A stretch of 22,672 bases of DNA from Podila epigama (lineage: Eukaryota > Mortierellomycota > Mortierellomycetes > Mortierellales > Mortierellaceae): assembly GCA_015679605.1 (NCBI GenBank), contig JAAAVE010000116.1, forward strand, positions 9,749 to 32,420. Direction: 5' to 3'. Below are positions 1 to 10,531 of the stretch, in pieces. Position 1 is the stretch's first letter. Each line of letters begins with the position of its first letter. The translations under genes were made by a program, and so were the position numbers. The notes below the pieces were generated by a model. It was not told where the DNA came from and did no database searches. It saw nothing but the letters and a program-made list of their open reading frames with translations.

Positions 1-11
1 AACCAAAACAC

Positions 12-1928
12 ATGCTCCGTATTCCTCATTTCCGCATTCCTTTTCTTCACCTTCGACGGACCACCTTAATCCATCTTCACGCCAAACGCACCTTCATGAC
101 TGAACCATCTACTGCGTCCCCCATGCCTTCTATTGTTTCCGAGGCTGTCGGACAGAATGTCCCTACCTCAGACTCTAATTCCTCCGTCGCCACTGCCACT
201 GTCGCTCCGGGGCCAAAGCGCGCCAAGAAGGTCAAGAAGTTGACAAAGAAAGATATTGACGATGTTTTGATGCACGATATTGTGGACCTGAGAGGACATA
301 ACCATTGGGACTGGAACCCGTCCACTCCACCACCCTTTCAAAACTTTGAGGAGCTTGAGGTAACGATTGGCTCGCTGGCGCAATCGGGCGAAGGTCTTGC
401 TCTCCTTCCAGATCGTGGTGACGGCTGGGTTGTCGTTGTGCCATTTGTTCTTCCTGGAGAACGAGTCAAGGCCAGAGTCTATAGACATAACTGGGGCTAT
501 TCTCATGCAGATCTTGTTGAGGTGATCGAGCCAGCCGCCAACAGATTGGCACAGTCAGATATTCTCTGCAAATACTTTGGCACATGTGCAGGATGCCAGC
601 TCCAACATATCTCGTACCCCGATCAGATGAAGTTTAAGCGTCAGGTTGTCGAGAATGCCTTCAAGAACTATGCCAGTGAGTTTTTCTGTAGTTTTCAGTT
701 TTTTTTTGTTCTCTTTATGTCCTAGCATGTCTAACAACGGTTTGGTCATTCTTTTTCTTAGGTAAATACTTTTCCATTCTCCCTCCTGTGGATCCAGTAT
801 CGGAATCACCTATCCAATCTCAGTACCGCACAAAGATTACACCTCATTTTGAAGCATTGAACCCCAAGCACCAGTCAGCAGGAATTGCGCAACCAGTCAA
901 TATTGGATTTTTGCAGGCAGGAAAACGTAGGATCCTGGATATTGAAGAGTGTCCTATTGCCACACCCATCTTGAATGAGGGCATGAAAGTCATGAGGGAA
1001 CAGGTCAAGGCGTAAGTGTAGAGCGGCTCTTCTCTACCTCATTTGCAACCATAGGTCCTGCCTAGAACGAAATGAGACTGACGCTCTTCTCGTTTCTTTT
1101 TCACTATTTTTTTTTTTTACTTTTGTGAATAGTAACATTGCGTCTTATAAGAAAGGTGCTACTATGTTGCTTCGAGAGAGCAACCCGATCGTTCCTGGGA
1201 CCGAGGATAGTGAGGAAGTCAAGACGACCAAGATCTGTGTGACAGATCATAAGGCAAACATCACGGAGTGGGTTGGCAAATTCCGATTCGATTACCCTGC
1301 CGGTTCTTTTTTCCAAAACAACAACGCCATCTTGCCGTCTTTGATTGGCTATGTCAAGCATCAACTTCACCTTCCCCTCTCATCATCATCCACAGCATCA
1401 ACATCAATCTCAGCACCAACAGCATCTTCAGAAGGAACTGGCACCACGCTCAACCATGAAATCAAGTACCTTGTCGATGCCTACTGTGGCTCTGGTCTGT
1501 TTGGCATCACATGCCACGAAGGGTTCAAGAAAGTGCTTGGTGTTGAAATCTCGGCGGCGTCTATTTCCTGTGCCACCAACAATCTGGTGCTCAACAAACT
1601 CTCGACCGAGACCACAGCCTTCCATTTGGATGATGCGGACAAGATTTTTGCACATATTGATTTCCCTTCGAACGAGACGGCGCTTATTATCGACCCACCA
1701 CGAAAGGGATGCTCAGGCGAGTTTTTGGATCAGATGGTAGCCTTTTTACCTGCACGCGTGGTGTATGTGAGTTGCAATGTGCAAACTCAGGCGCGTGATT
1801 TGGAGGGACTGTTGGACCGTTGTTATGCCAAGGGACTGCCAGGCTACAATGTTGAGGCGATCCGCGGCTTTGATCTGTTCCCACAGACGAGGCACGTTGA
1901 GGGTGTCATGACATTGACTAGGCTGTAA
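12..1928 (+). CDS. TRM2: TRM2-type tRNA (uracil-54-C5)-methyltransferase
   Basis: Predicted SAM-dependent enzyme that makes 5-methyluridine at tRNA position 54. Exons 12-675, 762-1011 and 1133-1928 join in frame to 569 aa. Visible in order: an Arg/His-rich N-terminus; a TRAM-like beta domain (from about residue 120, TIGSLAQSGEGLALL); cysteines C186, C192, C195 (CKYFGTCAGC) and C285, the pattern that binds a [4Fe-4S] cluster in the TrmA/RlmD family; SAM motif DAYCGSGLFGI; IIDPPRKGC; nucleophile C519 in VSCN; and general base E561 in TRHVEG. A Ser/Thr-rich insert precedes the SAM motif. The first 28 residues (MLRIPHFRIPFLHLRR...) look like a mitochondrial presequence; in-frame ATGs at 96 and 123 could give a cytosolic form. 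Only 11 bases lie upstream and contain no in-frame stop, so the true start could lie outside the window. Family assignment is strong; the exact substrate is inferred from family. Confidence 0.9.
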
Positions 1929-2141
1929 AGTGAAAAGAGTGTGTATTAGAGGAAGAAGAATGAGAAAAAATGAAAAAGGCATGGCATGGCTTGGCATGGC
2001 ATGGATGTGATGTGATGCCAGAAACACAAAATATCCGAAATACAAATTTTTGTTTAATTTCCCAATTAAGGATATTTTTGAAAATGTATTCTTTTCTTTT
2101 TGTTCTCTTCTTCTCTTTCCTCTTGACACTAACATCATCGA

Positions 2142-2876
2142 ATGATGGCATCTGAAGGCACCATCAATACCCCAACAGGGGCTGAAGCATCTACTCCTTC
2201 TCCTGCTCCACCACCACCGCCTCCTCCACCTCCACCTCCACCTCCATTGTCGCATCAGCCTTCCTCTGCATCTTTGTCAAGTCAGGCTTCACATCAAGGC
2301 CCTCAGGCACAGACACATTCGTTAGACATTCAAAACAACAAGGGTCACACTCAACAACAACAGCAACAACAACAACAACATGGTGATGATGACCCTGACA
2401 ACAAGAATGCCAGTCCTCAAGAGTTGACGCTCTTTGTAAGTCTACCTTCTCAATATTATACATGCATTTTTTTTGTTGCTGCTCAGACCAATTCCTCACA
2501 AGCAGAATGTTGACAACACTTTTCTCATGCACACTAGGTTGAAAAACTATTGGAACAAATCAATGCAAAATTTGATGGAGTGTCTTCACAAATCTTTACA
2601 AAGAGTAATGTTAGTGTTTTTGAATATGTGTACGTCGTGATGACTCTTTTTGCCTTTATTCTTTATCACTCACATTCTCTTCTTTCTATCTTTCTTTCTA
2701 TTTATCTCCATTTATCTCGTACTATGGTGCCGAACGAACTGTTCTTATTGTGAACATAAAAAAAAAAACCTCCCCTCATACTAGTGGATGAAATGTCTTC
2801 GAGAATAGAGGACTTGGAAAAGTCAATTGGAGAGCTTGTTCAGAACGTAGAAGAGGAAACTACGACAAGTAAATAA
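2142..2876 (+). CDS. HSBP1: HSBP1-like heat shock factor binding protein with Pro/Gln-rich N-terminus
   Basis: Exons 2142-2435, 2538-2604 and 2785-2876 join to 150 aa. The last ~58 residues (from about 93: QELTLFVEKLLEQINAKF, then MDEMSSRIEDLEKSIGELV) match the HSBP1 family, a small trimeric heptad-repeat coiled coil that in animals binds the HSF1 trimer and represses it. Residue 121 (M) is built across the second intron (a|tg), which supports that splice. The usual HSBP1 is about 75 aa; here some 92 residues precede the core, with 13 consecutive prolines (23-35), a Ser/Gln stretch, nine glutamines, and an acidic HGDDDPDN segment. No in-frame ATG lies between residue 2 and the core, so the extension is translated unless an unseen upstream exon supplies another start. 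An AATAAA overlaps the stop codon. Function is from family knowledge; the role of the extension is unknown. Confidence 0.82.
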
Positions 2877-3083
2877 ATAACATAAAACACTTTTCCAATT
2901 GTGGATGTCCACTTGTGCAAGCAATGGTCCCACTTTGACGCATGGTACCAATGAAATGAAAATGTGACTGTCGCGTAAAATGGTGGCGTGTCATTTTGAA
3001 TGCGTTGAGGAACCAAAAAACCAACCCATCATCTCACTCCATCAACACACAAACACACATACACACATTCACACACATGCACC

Positions 3084-6000
3084 ATGTCACCTATTGCCGA
3101 AGCGACATCAAGGATATCAAAAGAATCAGACAGGACATCTGAAGAAAAGGCGGCTGCTAAAGGAGCAGAAGAAAAGGCGAAAAAGAAGGATGTTACATTC
3201 ACATTAGAGTACCTACGCGGTTTGACCAACATTGTTGACATTCAAGAATGTCTCGCTCAGCTGGAACTGGAAGATACCAAGGTCGACGCCGATTTGGATG
3301 ACCTTTTGGCTGAACGGGAAGAACTTGAGGCAACACTTGACAAGCTTGAAGTTCTTGAGTAAATATTGGTCCCCCTTCTGTTCCTATATTTTGTTTCTTT
3401 TTGATACGAAATGAGCGTTGCTGTTGACAAACGTGAACTCTCTCTCTTCTTCTCTTTTCATCCAGACCACAACTTGGTAGCTTACAAAACGAATCCAAAT
3501 CACTTGTTCAGATCATTAGCGAAACATCAGGATTGGCCGAGAGCATCAGCGTCAAAGTGCGTCAGTTGGATCTTGAACAGTCGCGTGTTCAGATGGCTAT
3601 CCGACATGTTGAGGATATTCAGGAACTCAAGTTTTGTATTTCGGGCATCCAGCGCGCGATGGAGCAAGCAGACTATGAGGATGCGGCAAGGCATATGCAC
3701 AAAGCACTTGGGTTTGATAAGGCGATTCTTGAAGGGTCGTTCGCTGAGATTTCTGTGGTAAGGGACGGAGAGGAGACTGAGCTAATTAATGCGAAAATGT
3801 AGTTTCTTTACACTTGCTTCCCTCCTTACACTTGCTTGCCTCCTCACATATCTGCACTTGTTGTACGATACTTTCTTTTAGCCCTCTGCAGCCAATCCAG
3901 AGTACCCAACAGTCATTTTGGCCAATGCAAAGGCGACCTTGTTGGAGATCATTTCGAAAGAGTTTGACAGCGCCGTACAGAGGCAGTCAGAGAATGATAT
4001 TTCTCGATACTTTAAACTCTTTCCATTGCTTGGCGAAGAGCAAGTTGGACTGGACAAGTACTCTCGATTCGTGTGCGCCATTGTTGCTAGGAAAGCTCAA
4101 GCGTCTTTGGCAGAACCACGCAAGTTCTTTTCGCCATTCAAACTTTTAGATGCGCTCCAGTCTCACGTCCAAAATCAGCCAACTAATGCAAGTCTAAAAC
4201 ATTTCATATTCTTAAAAACCACTCCTTATAGCAAAATCACCTACATGTTTTGCCGATACTCTGACTCGCTTATTCGAGTCAATTGCAGTCATTATCGACC
4301 AACACCAGCCTGTCGTTGAAAGGTTTTACGGAAAGGGAAAGATGCTTCGAGTGATTCAAAGATTACAGGAGGAAAGCGATATTCGAAGCCAAAAAATTAT
4401 GGACGCGTTTGAGGAGGAGCGCGAGATTAAGCGAAAGGTGAATGATATCCGGTCATTTAGGGATGTCCCTAAGCGTACATTAGTCCCTTCAGTTGGCCCT
4501 ATCCGCAGCCTGACACCGCAGCCTGGATCAAATGCGGCTCAATTACAGGCGACAGCAAACGTGCCGGAAGTGATTGATCCTCGTGAACTGGACATTAACC
4601 TGAACGAAATGGTCTTGATTTCACAACGGGCACACCTATACAATCGATTTTTAGAGTCTAGGGCCAAGGTAAAGAAAGAAATGGGGAATGTTTGTAAAAA
4701 AAATGTATTCGAAGCATGTGTAATCGTGAATTTGAAAATCGTTCTTTTTTTTTTTTTGCTAACTACTCTCTCTTGGAAATTAGAATGAGATTGAGCACCT
4801 ACAAAAGGATCAAGTGAACGAGACGTTGGTTGAAAAACCCAAGAATCAATACAACGAGTTTGGCTTACTCCGGGCCAGTGGGCTGTCCAAGAAGGTGGAG
4901 GAGGTGATGGACCATTACCTTGTGATTGAAGAATTTTTCTTGCGAAGGAGTGTAGACAAAGCCATGGCCATTGATGAGTACGACGTTGGATCACAAACAT
5001 CGAGTTGTGTGGACGATGTGTTTTACATTATCAAGAAGACCATCTCTCGAGCTGTTTATACCTCGAACGTGGACTGTTTAGCGGCCATGATCAACTTTGT
5101 CCAACGGACTTTGGAGATGGATTACATTGCATTTTTCAAGAGGAGTATGCAGGCCATTGCCCTGAACGCAGATACCCGCGATCCGCCGCTCAAGTACATG
5201 GTAAGTTAGGCTCTTGCCCTTTATGCAGGGACGGAACGAGGGGTTGGTTTACGGTTTACGGACACTCTGAACGGTCGACTTGCCGGTTGAGAGCAAAAGA
5301 AAAGTAGAAGAAGAAAGAAAGGGCTATCTAACGTCTTTTAATGCCAACTGTTTGATTCATGTATAGGTGCTGCTGAACAATATTAATGTCAGTGATGACT
5401 ATCTTGACAAGTTAACTGCAGAGATTGAACAGGATTGCATCTCGACCATCAGCTCGTTATCGGAGCATTCTCTTGAAAAGGCAAAGACAGTGCTGTCAGG
5501 ACTACGAGCATCCTCTAGCACGTTCAAACAGCTCTTGTCAAGTGGCATTGAGCAACTCTTTAACCAGACGGTGAATCTAAAGTTGCGTGCTTTACTTCAG
5601 GATTCGTACAAGGATATCAAGTACGTTGTCACAGATGAAGAATATGCTGAACAGGAAGCCAGTAACCAATTTGTTCATCGATTCATGTCTGGATTCGATG
5701 CCATGATTGAGCCATACAAGGTAGGAAGGAAATCTTTTTTTTTTTAACAATTCCTCTTTGTACATGATCAACATTTTGAACCCTACCTCAGTTTCTGACC
5801 ACACATGGTTATATCGTGTATATTCTTGACATTATGTCTTCAATCTATAGTCAACATTGACTGAGGATAACTACAACCAGGTGGTTGTGAAGGCTGTGAC
5901 CAGCTTGACGAGGACTTGGGAAAAGATTATTTTTCAGACTCGGTTCAATAAGATGGGAGCGATTCGATTTGACAAGGACCTTCGGGCGGTTGGATTCTAT

Positions 6001-6337
6001 CTAGTGTCGCTGACTTCGTTCCCGCTGCGCGACAAGTTGACGCGTTTGAACCAAATGGCGATGCTGTTGGATCTGGAGGAGCTCGAGGATCTCTATGAGA
6101 TATGGGGCAACAATGCAGGTACCATCACCTGGCGCCTGACCGAAGCAGAGGTCCGTCGGATACTTTGTTCCAGGTAAGATACATAAGGATCGAAAGGGGT
6201 CAATGCAGTGTTTTCCAGAGTTGAAGATCGAGTTTCTTATGCTTGAGCCTTACAATCTCTTTTCGTCCTTTTCTCCTTTCTCTCGCTGGACTAGGAACGA
6301 CTTTAACCAAGAGAGCATTGCACAACTTCAATTGTAA
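3084..6337 (+). CDS. COG4: Conserved oligomeric Golgi complex subunit 4
   Basis: Core subunit of lobe A of the COG tethering complex, which works on the cytosolic face of the Golgi in retrograde intra-Golgi transport. Eight exons: 3084-3358, 3466-3757, 3882-4191, 4289-4668, 4784-5200, 5367-5720, 5851-6173, 6295-6337. All phases match, giving 797 aa, close to the ~785 aa human protein. Lys/Glu-rich N-terminal helices come first (DVTFTLEYLRGLTNIVDIQ), then the COG4 core with ALGFDKAILEGSF, the segment around VVERFYGKGKMLRVIQRLQ, and YNEFGLLRASGLSKKVEEVM. A long helical C-terminal half ends in an E-W-R-L-T-rich final helix (TWRLTEAEVRRIL, then QESIAQLQL). Intron 3 uses a weak GTCTAA donor, chosen because it alone restores the frame. 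Start 3084 has A at -3; an out-of-frame ATG sits 7 nt upstream (see findings). Confidence 0.93.
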
Positions 6338-6387
6338 AATTTGAAAAAAAAAATAGAGGGGGAAGGAAATTGGAGGCACGACTTTTT

Positions 6388-6419
6388 ATTGGCTCAAAAT
6401 CTCATATTTTTTTTATATA
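6388..6419 (+). promoter_or_regulatory. Candidate CCAAT/TATA core promoter of the APRT gene
   Basis: The gap between the COG4 stop (6337) and the APRT start (6495) is only 157 nt. It holds an inverted CCAAT box (ATTGG, 6388-6392) and, about 20 nt downstream, a TATA-like TTTATATA (6412-6419), some 76 nt before the ATG. The leader that follows is pyrimidine-rich. Position and order are typical of a core promoter, but both motifs are short and the region is AT-rich. Confidence 0.35.
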
Positions 6420-6494
6420 CATTCTACACTTCCCTCCGATCAAATTGATTTCTCTCCTTCTCAGTTCATCACTACAAATCAATTGCAATTCACC

Positions 6495-7175
6495 ATGGAC
6501 ATTAAGCGTATCGATGCTCTCATCCGTGAGATTCCCGACTTTCCCAAGAAGGGTATCATGTTCAAGGATATTTTCCCCTTGTTCCAGGATCCAGTTGCTG
6601 TCGAGATGGTGATCACTCACATTGTGAACCACATCAACACCACCCAGGAGAAGAAGGTTGATGTCGTTGTTGGTTTGGATGCCCGTGGCTTCCTTTTCGG
6701 TCCCTTGGTCGCCATGCGTCTCGGCGCTGCCTTTGCTCCCGTCCGCAAGGCTGGCAAGCTCCCCGGTGCTGTGACCCAAGTTTCGTACGTTAAGGAGTAC
6801 GGCACGGTATGTTGTCCCCTTTTTTCGACACTTTTATTCTTTATATTTTTTTTTTTGCACGTTGCTGGTCTTTTTACTTTTGTGATCTACAGTGTTATTA
6901 TTTACTTTTCCTTTCTGACTTTTTTTTATCCTCCACGCCATTTCTCTATGTAACAACAGGATGTTTTCGAGATGCAGCAGGATGCCATTAAGGCTGGCCA
7001 GAACGTTATTATCATTGATGACTTGATTGCTACTGGCGGTAGCGCTGCAGGAGCTCAAGAGTTGGTTGAAAAGTTGGGTGGCAATGTTCTCGAGTTTATC
7101 TTTTTGATTGAGCTCGAGTTCTTGAACGGAAAGAACGCCCTCAAGGCTCCCGTTTACTCGATGATCAAGGCTTGA
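6495..7175 (+). CDS. APRT: Adenine phosphoribosyltransferase
   Basis: Purine-salvage enzyme that makes AMP from adenine and PRPP in the cytosol. Exons 6495-6806 and 6960-7175 give 175 aa, normal for APRT (about 180). Visible: the N-terminal REIPDFPKKGIMFKDIFPLF, the GLDARGFLFGP loop, FAPVRKAGKLPG, and the PRPP-binding motif VIIIDDLIATGGSA with D124, D125 and A128-S132, then a C-terminal IELEFLNG. The start ATG sits in a strong CACCATGG context; the upstream in-frame reading has no ATG. The single intron (6807-6959) is phase 0, lies just after KEYGT and is T-rich. Neighbours are functionally unrelated. Confidence 0.95.
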
Positions 7176-8164
7176 AGGAAGAAACTTTGCACGATTAAAA
7201 GAAACAACGCTCGCACCTGTACAGGAAATAGTATCCTGATATTTATGAGAGAGGATGCAACGTCGGAAAGAATGAGAATGAGGCATTGGAAATATGGCAT
7301 GGGTTGTCATGTAGTGCTTGGAAGATCCTTTCTTTTTTTTTTGTTGCATACTCGCTCGCATCGCCATCGTTGTGATGCGGCTGACGGTGATCGTTGCTCG
7401 AGATATTATTGTCTTGTGGTGCCACTCTTTTTTGGTCAGAACTGAACTTTTGCTTCAACGACTACATTAAGAATTCATTTTTTTTTTTTTGAATCTTATT
7501 CCACTCTCGTAGTCTTTCTAATAGTCCATGCATGCACCTGCCCCTTCTCGCTCATTGACCCCACTTCCTAGTTACCACTAGGATAGTTAAACATCAAAGA
7601 GACGCGATGCATGACGCTTCTTAAAGCTGGATTGAATATGTATGATGACAGGATGGGAAACAGGAGTAGGATCTCTCTTTTTTTCTTTATTGTGACAAGA
7701 GAGAGGTCAATGGGTTATTCGGATATTTCTTGTACGTTACCAATGTCTTTTCTGACTTTGCGTGTTGCTCCATTGTGCGGAGCTTTCCTTTTCGACCCTT
7801 TTGAGCAAACCCAAGTTGTGGTACTTTATTATACTGTACATGTACCCTGTTTGGTCCATCGGTACCATATCGACGCGTATGTGTGGTGAGCGCGACACGA
7901 GAATGGAAATAAAGGGGTACGACATGGACGTGGACACATAAAAAGTGGTCACAACCTCTCAGACGAATGCATGGTCTGCTCTCATTCATTCTTGCATCCA
8001 TTCCATCCTTCCCAACCTCCTTTCTTTCACCTTTTTGTCACCTCGCATACAGTGGACTACGACTCTCACATATCACTGAAAGCATTCAAAGCAAGAATTC
8101 ATACCACAGAAACCAAAAAAAAAAAAAGAAAAAGTCGGAAAAACAAGGCATCAAGTACACAACC
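7176..8164. other. Gene-free interval between APRT and GID9
   Basis: About 990 nt holding the APRT 3' region and the GID9 upstream region. It contains several T-runs (for example around 7331, 7480 and 7678) and an A-run at about 8116. All open frames here are short, start at arbitrary points and resemble no protein I know. No tRNA-like cloverleaf or repeat array was seen. Confidence 0.6.
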
Positions 8165-10215
8165 ATGAACAAAATAAACCATGACCAGCTCTTGTCATTG
8201 GAGCATTCGTTCATAAAGGTTAGTTTGGCAGCTACAGCGCACTGGTGCTCTTTTACTACTTTGCTGTAACATATCAGTGCCATCAAGTCACATCTTCTCA
8301 GGAATGAACTACATTCGAAGGACAATGGACGTTTTTGACAAATGGCTAGAGGCATGCAAAAGAGTTACTTTCAGGCTGAAGACGACCTTCTCTCTAATAC
8401 ATCGCTATCATCTGGTTTCTTTCTTTCGACTAAACTAGATTCCTGTGGAAAAGTATCGGTCATCGCTCAAGACAGAGCAGAAGCATATTGAAAAGGAGAT
8501 TGCTACGTTGACCAACACTGTTACAGAAATCACAAAAAAATCGCAGCAAGGCACCATGGATGCTAACCAAGTCCAGGCCGCACTGGAGACCATTGTTACC
8601 AGACTCAGTACTCTTAAAAGAAAGGTACCATAGCCCTGTCACACATGCACACACACACTTTTTTGTTCTTCTCTCTTTCTCCTCTTTCTTTGTAGAGCAA
8701 GTATGGACCAAGGCTCATTAGAGTTTCTCAACATTTTCGCCATATTTTAGCTCAAGGAGACTCGAAATGAGGAATCTTTGTATTCTCAGAGGACAAAGAT
8801 CCGTCTTCAGCACTTGCAAGATTTTACAGCTATTCCTACATTGGACTCTGAGGACTTTGCCCGATGGAGCCGCGTGCGTCTGAACCGCATTCTCATTGAT
8901 TACATGTTGCGGGAAGGGTATAGAGAAACAGCGACTTATCTGGCCAAGAATGAGAAAATGGAGGTACTTTATTGTATTTTTTTTTCTCTCTCCTTGTTCA
9001 TTATCTCTACGCATTTTTAGCCAACGGCATTCAAAGTTGGCATCATTATTCACTTGGTTTGTTCACTTTATTTCTTTTGGCATGAGTGTAGGATTTAGTT
9101 GATATAGAGTTGTTTGTCCAGTCGGCCAAGATTGAACAAGCGCTCAATCGATATAGCTGCACAGAATGTCTACAGTGGTGCAATGAGAACAAGTCGAATC
9201 TGAAAAAGATTAAGGTACGCGACCCTTGTCCTGTGCATCTGTCGCATGAGTGCGTGGCCCATTTCATGGAATGTACTTGATACCTTTGTAACACACATAT
9301 GCACAACAATAACCCGACTCACCCGCTTTTCATTCATTGTCGAATATGAATTTAGAGTACATTGGAGTTCAGTCTGAGGGAACAAGAGTTTATTGAGCTG
9401 GCGCGAGAGCGTCGGTCGCAAGACGCAATCGCCTATTCAAAGAAGCATTTGACACCCTGGCAGGAGACTCACATGAAGGAAATCAGCCAAGTCATGGCTC
9501 TTTTGGCCTTTCCTCCTGACACCAAGTGTCAACCTTACAAGGTACTTTTTTTTCTTTCTTTTCCTTTTCTTTTCTTCTTTTTCTTTTCTTTTTTTTCTGT
9601 TTTTTCTTTTCTTTTTTACTTCATTTCATTTCATGTACAAAGCATAATATATCGATGCCAACTCGAAATAACCTCTTGCGTTTTCGTTTTAGCGATTGTA
9701 CGACAAATCGAGATGGAGAGATATCATTGCACAGTTCCGATCAAACAATTTTGCGCTTCAGTTCTTTACACCAGAGCCGCTGTTGAATGTGACATTGCAG
9801 GCAGGACTGTCTGCGCTCAAAACGCCCATGTGCTACCAAGCGGAGCATCGCAACATCAACTGCCCTGTGTGTGACCCCGAGACGCTTGGTCTGTTGGCAA
9901 CAGACCTCCCTTTGAGCCACCACTTTAACTCTTCTATCGTTTGCCGTATCAGTGGTCAAATCATGAACGAGGATAATCTGCCCATGGCACTTCCAAACGG
10001 ATATGTGTATTCGTACAATGTGAGTGTCTATTATCATGTTTTTTATCGTTCACGCAAGCAGTAAAGGTGATTATATACTAACTGTCATAACTTGTCATAT
10101 TGTATGTCTTTAGGCGCTTGCACAAATGGCCAGCCTGAATAATGGCAAGATTTGTTGTCCTAGGACTGGCTCGGTCTTTAATATATCTCAAATCAAGAAG
10201 GTCTTCATTTCGTAG
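8165..10215 (+). CDS. GID9: GID/CTLH E3 ubiquitin ligase RING subunit (Gid9/Fyv10, MAEA)
   Basis: One of the two RING subunits (with Gid2/RMND5) of the GID/CTLH ligase; in yeast the complex marks gluconeogenic enzymes for degradation. Seven exons: 8165-8218, 8439-8624, 8751-8963, 9092-9214, 9356-9541, 9693-10019, 10114-10215, all phase 0, giving 396 aa, the length of human MAEA. Order: N-terminal coiled coil (about 20-105, ending LSTLKRK); LisH (about 119-151, RVRLNRILIDYMLREGYRETA); CTLH (about 157-214); CRA with STLEFSLREQEFIELARE, VMALLAFPPDT and LNVTLQAGLSALKTP; then the variant Gid-type RING with C311 and C314 (NCPVC), C338, ISGQIMNEDNLPMALPNGYV and C377/C378. All-phase-0 introns make the model robust. 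Exon 3 starts at 8751, not at the earlier AG near 8695, because the latter brings a stop. Confidence 0.95.
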
Positions 10216-10531
10216 GATGGTTGGCGCAATGCCAAAATAAAAAAGGGTATCCGCTCGCATCTTGTGGCGGGCATAGTCTACTGGATATCTGGATATTCTT
10301 GACGATGAGAGCGAGGACATTGTACGAACATTCTCAACTTGTCTTTCAAGACGCGACGTTTATATTTGGTTTCTACCATTTTTACACAATTGAGTTTATA
10401 GAGCCATGTCAACACAAGCCACTAGTGAAACAACTGCGGGCCAACGATGGGGTCGAACGAATCTCGAGAAGACCATTCAAAACCATTTTCACTTTTTTCT
10501 TTTTTGTGTTTCAACTGCATCAATTGTGACA

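Noticed and set aside
1345-1740. 131-codon frame rich in His, Ser and Arg
   Set aside because: Frame-shifted shadow of TRM2 exon 3, which carries the SAM and catalytic motifs.
1746-2255. 169-codon minus-strand frame with a Trp/Arg-rich start
   Set aside because: The N-terminal Arg/Trp run is the antisense of the HSBP1 polyproline codons, and the rest overlaps TRM2 exon 3 and low-complexity spacer.
3041-3082. CACACA repeats upstream of COG4, considered as a repeat array
   Set aside because: A simple dinucleotide microsatellite with no spacers; not a CRISPR or regulatory array.
8696-8750. Alternative earlier start of GID9 exon 3 at the AG near 8695
   Set aside because: It leads to a stop within about 25 codons, whereas the acceptor at 8750 keeps frame and matches the family across the join.
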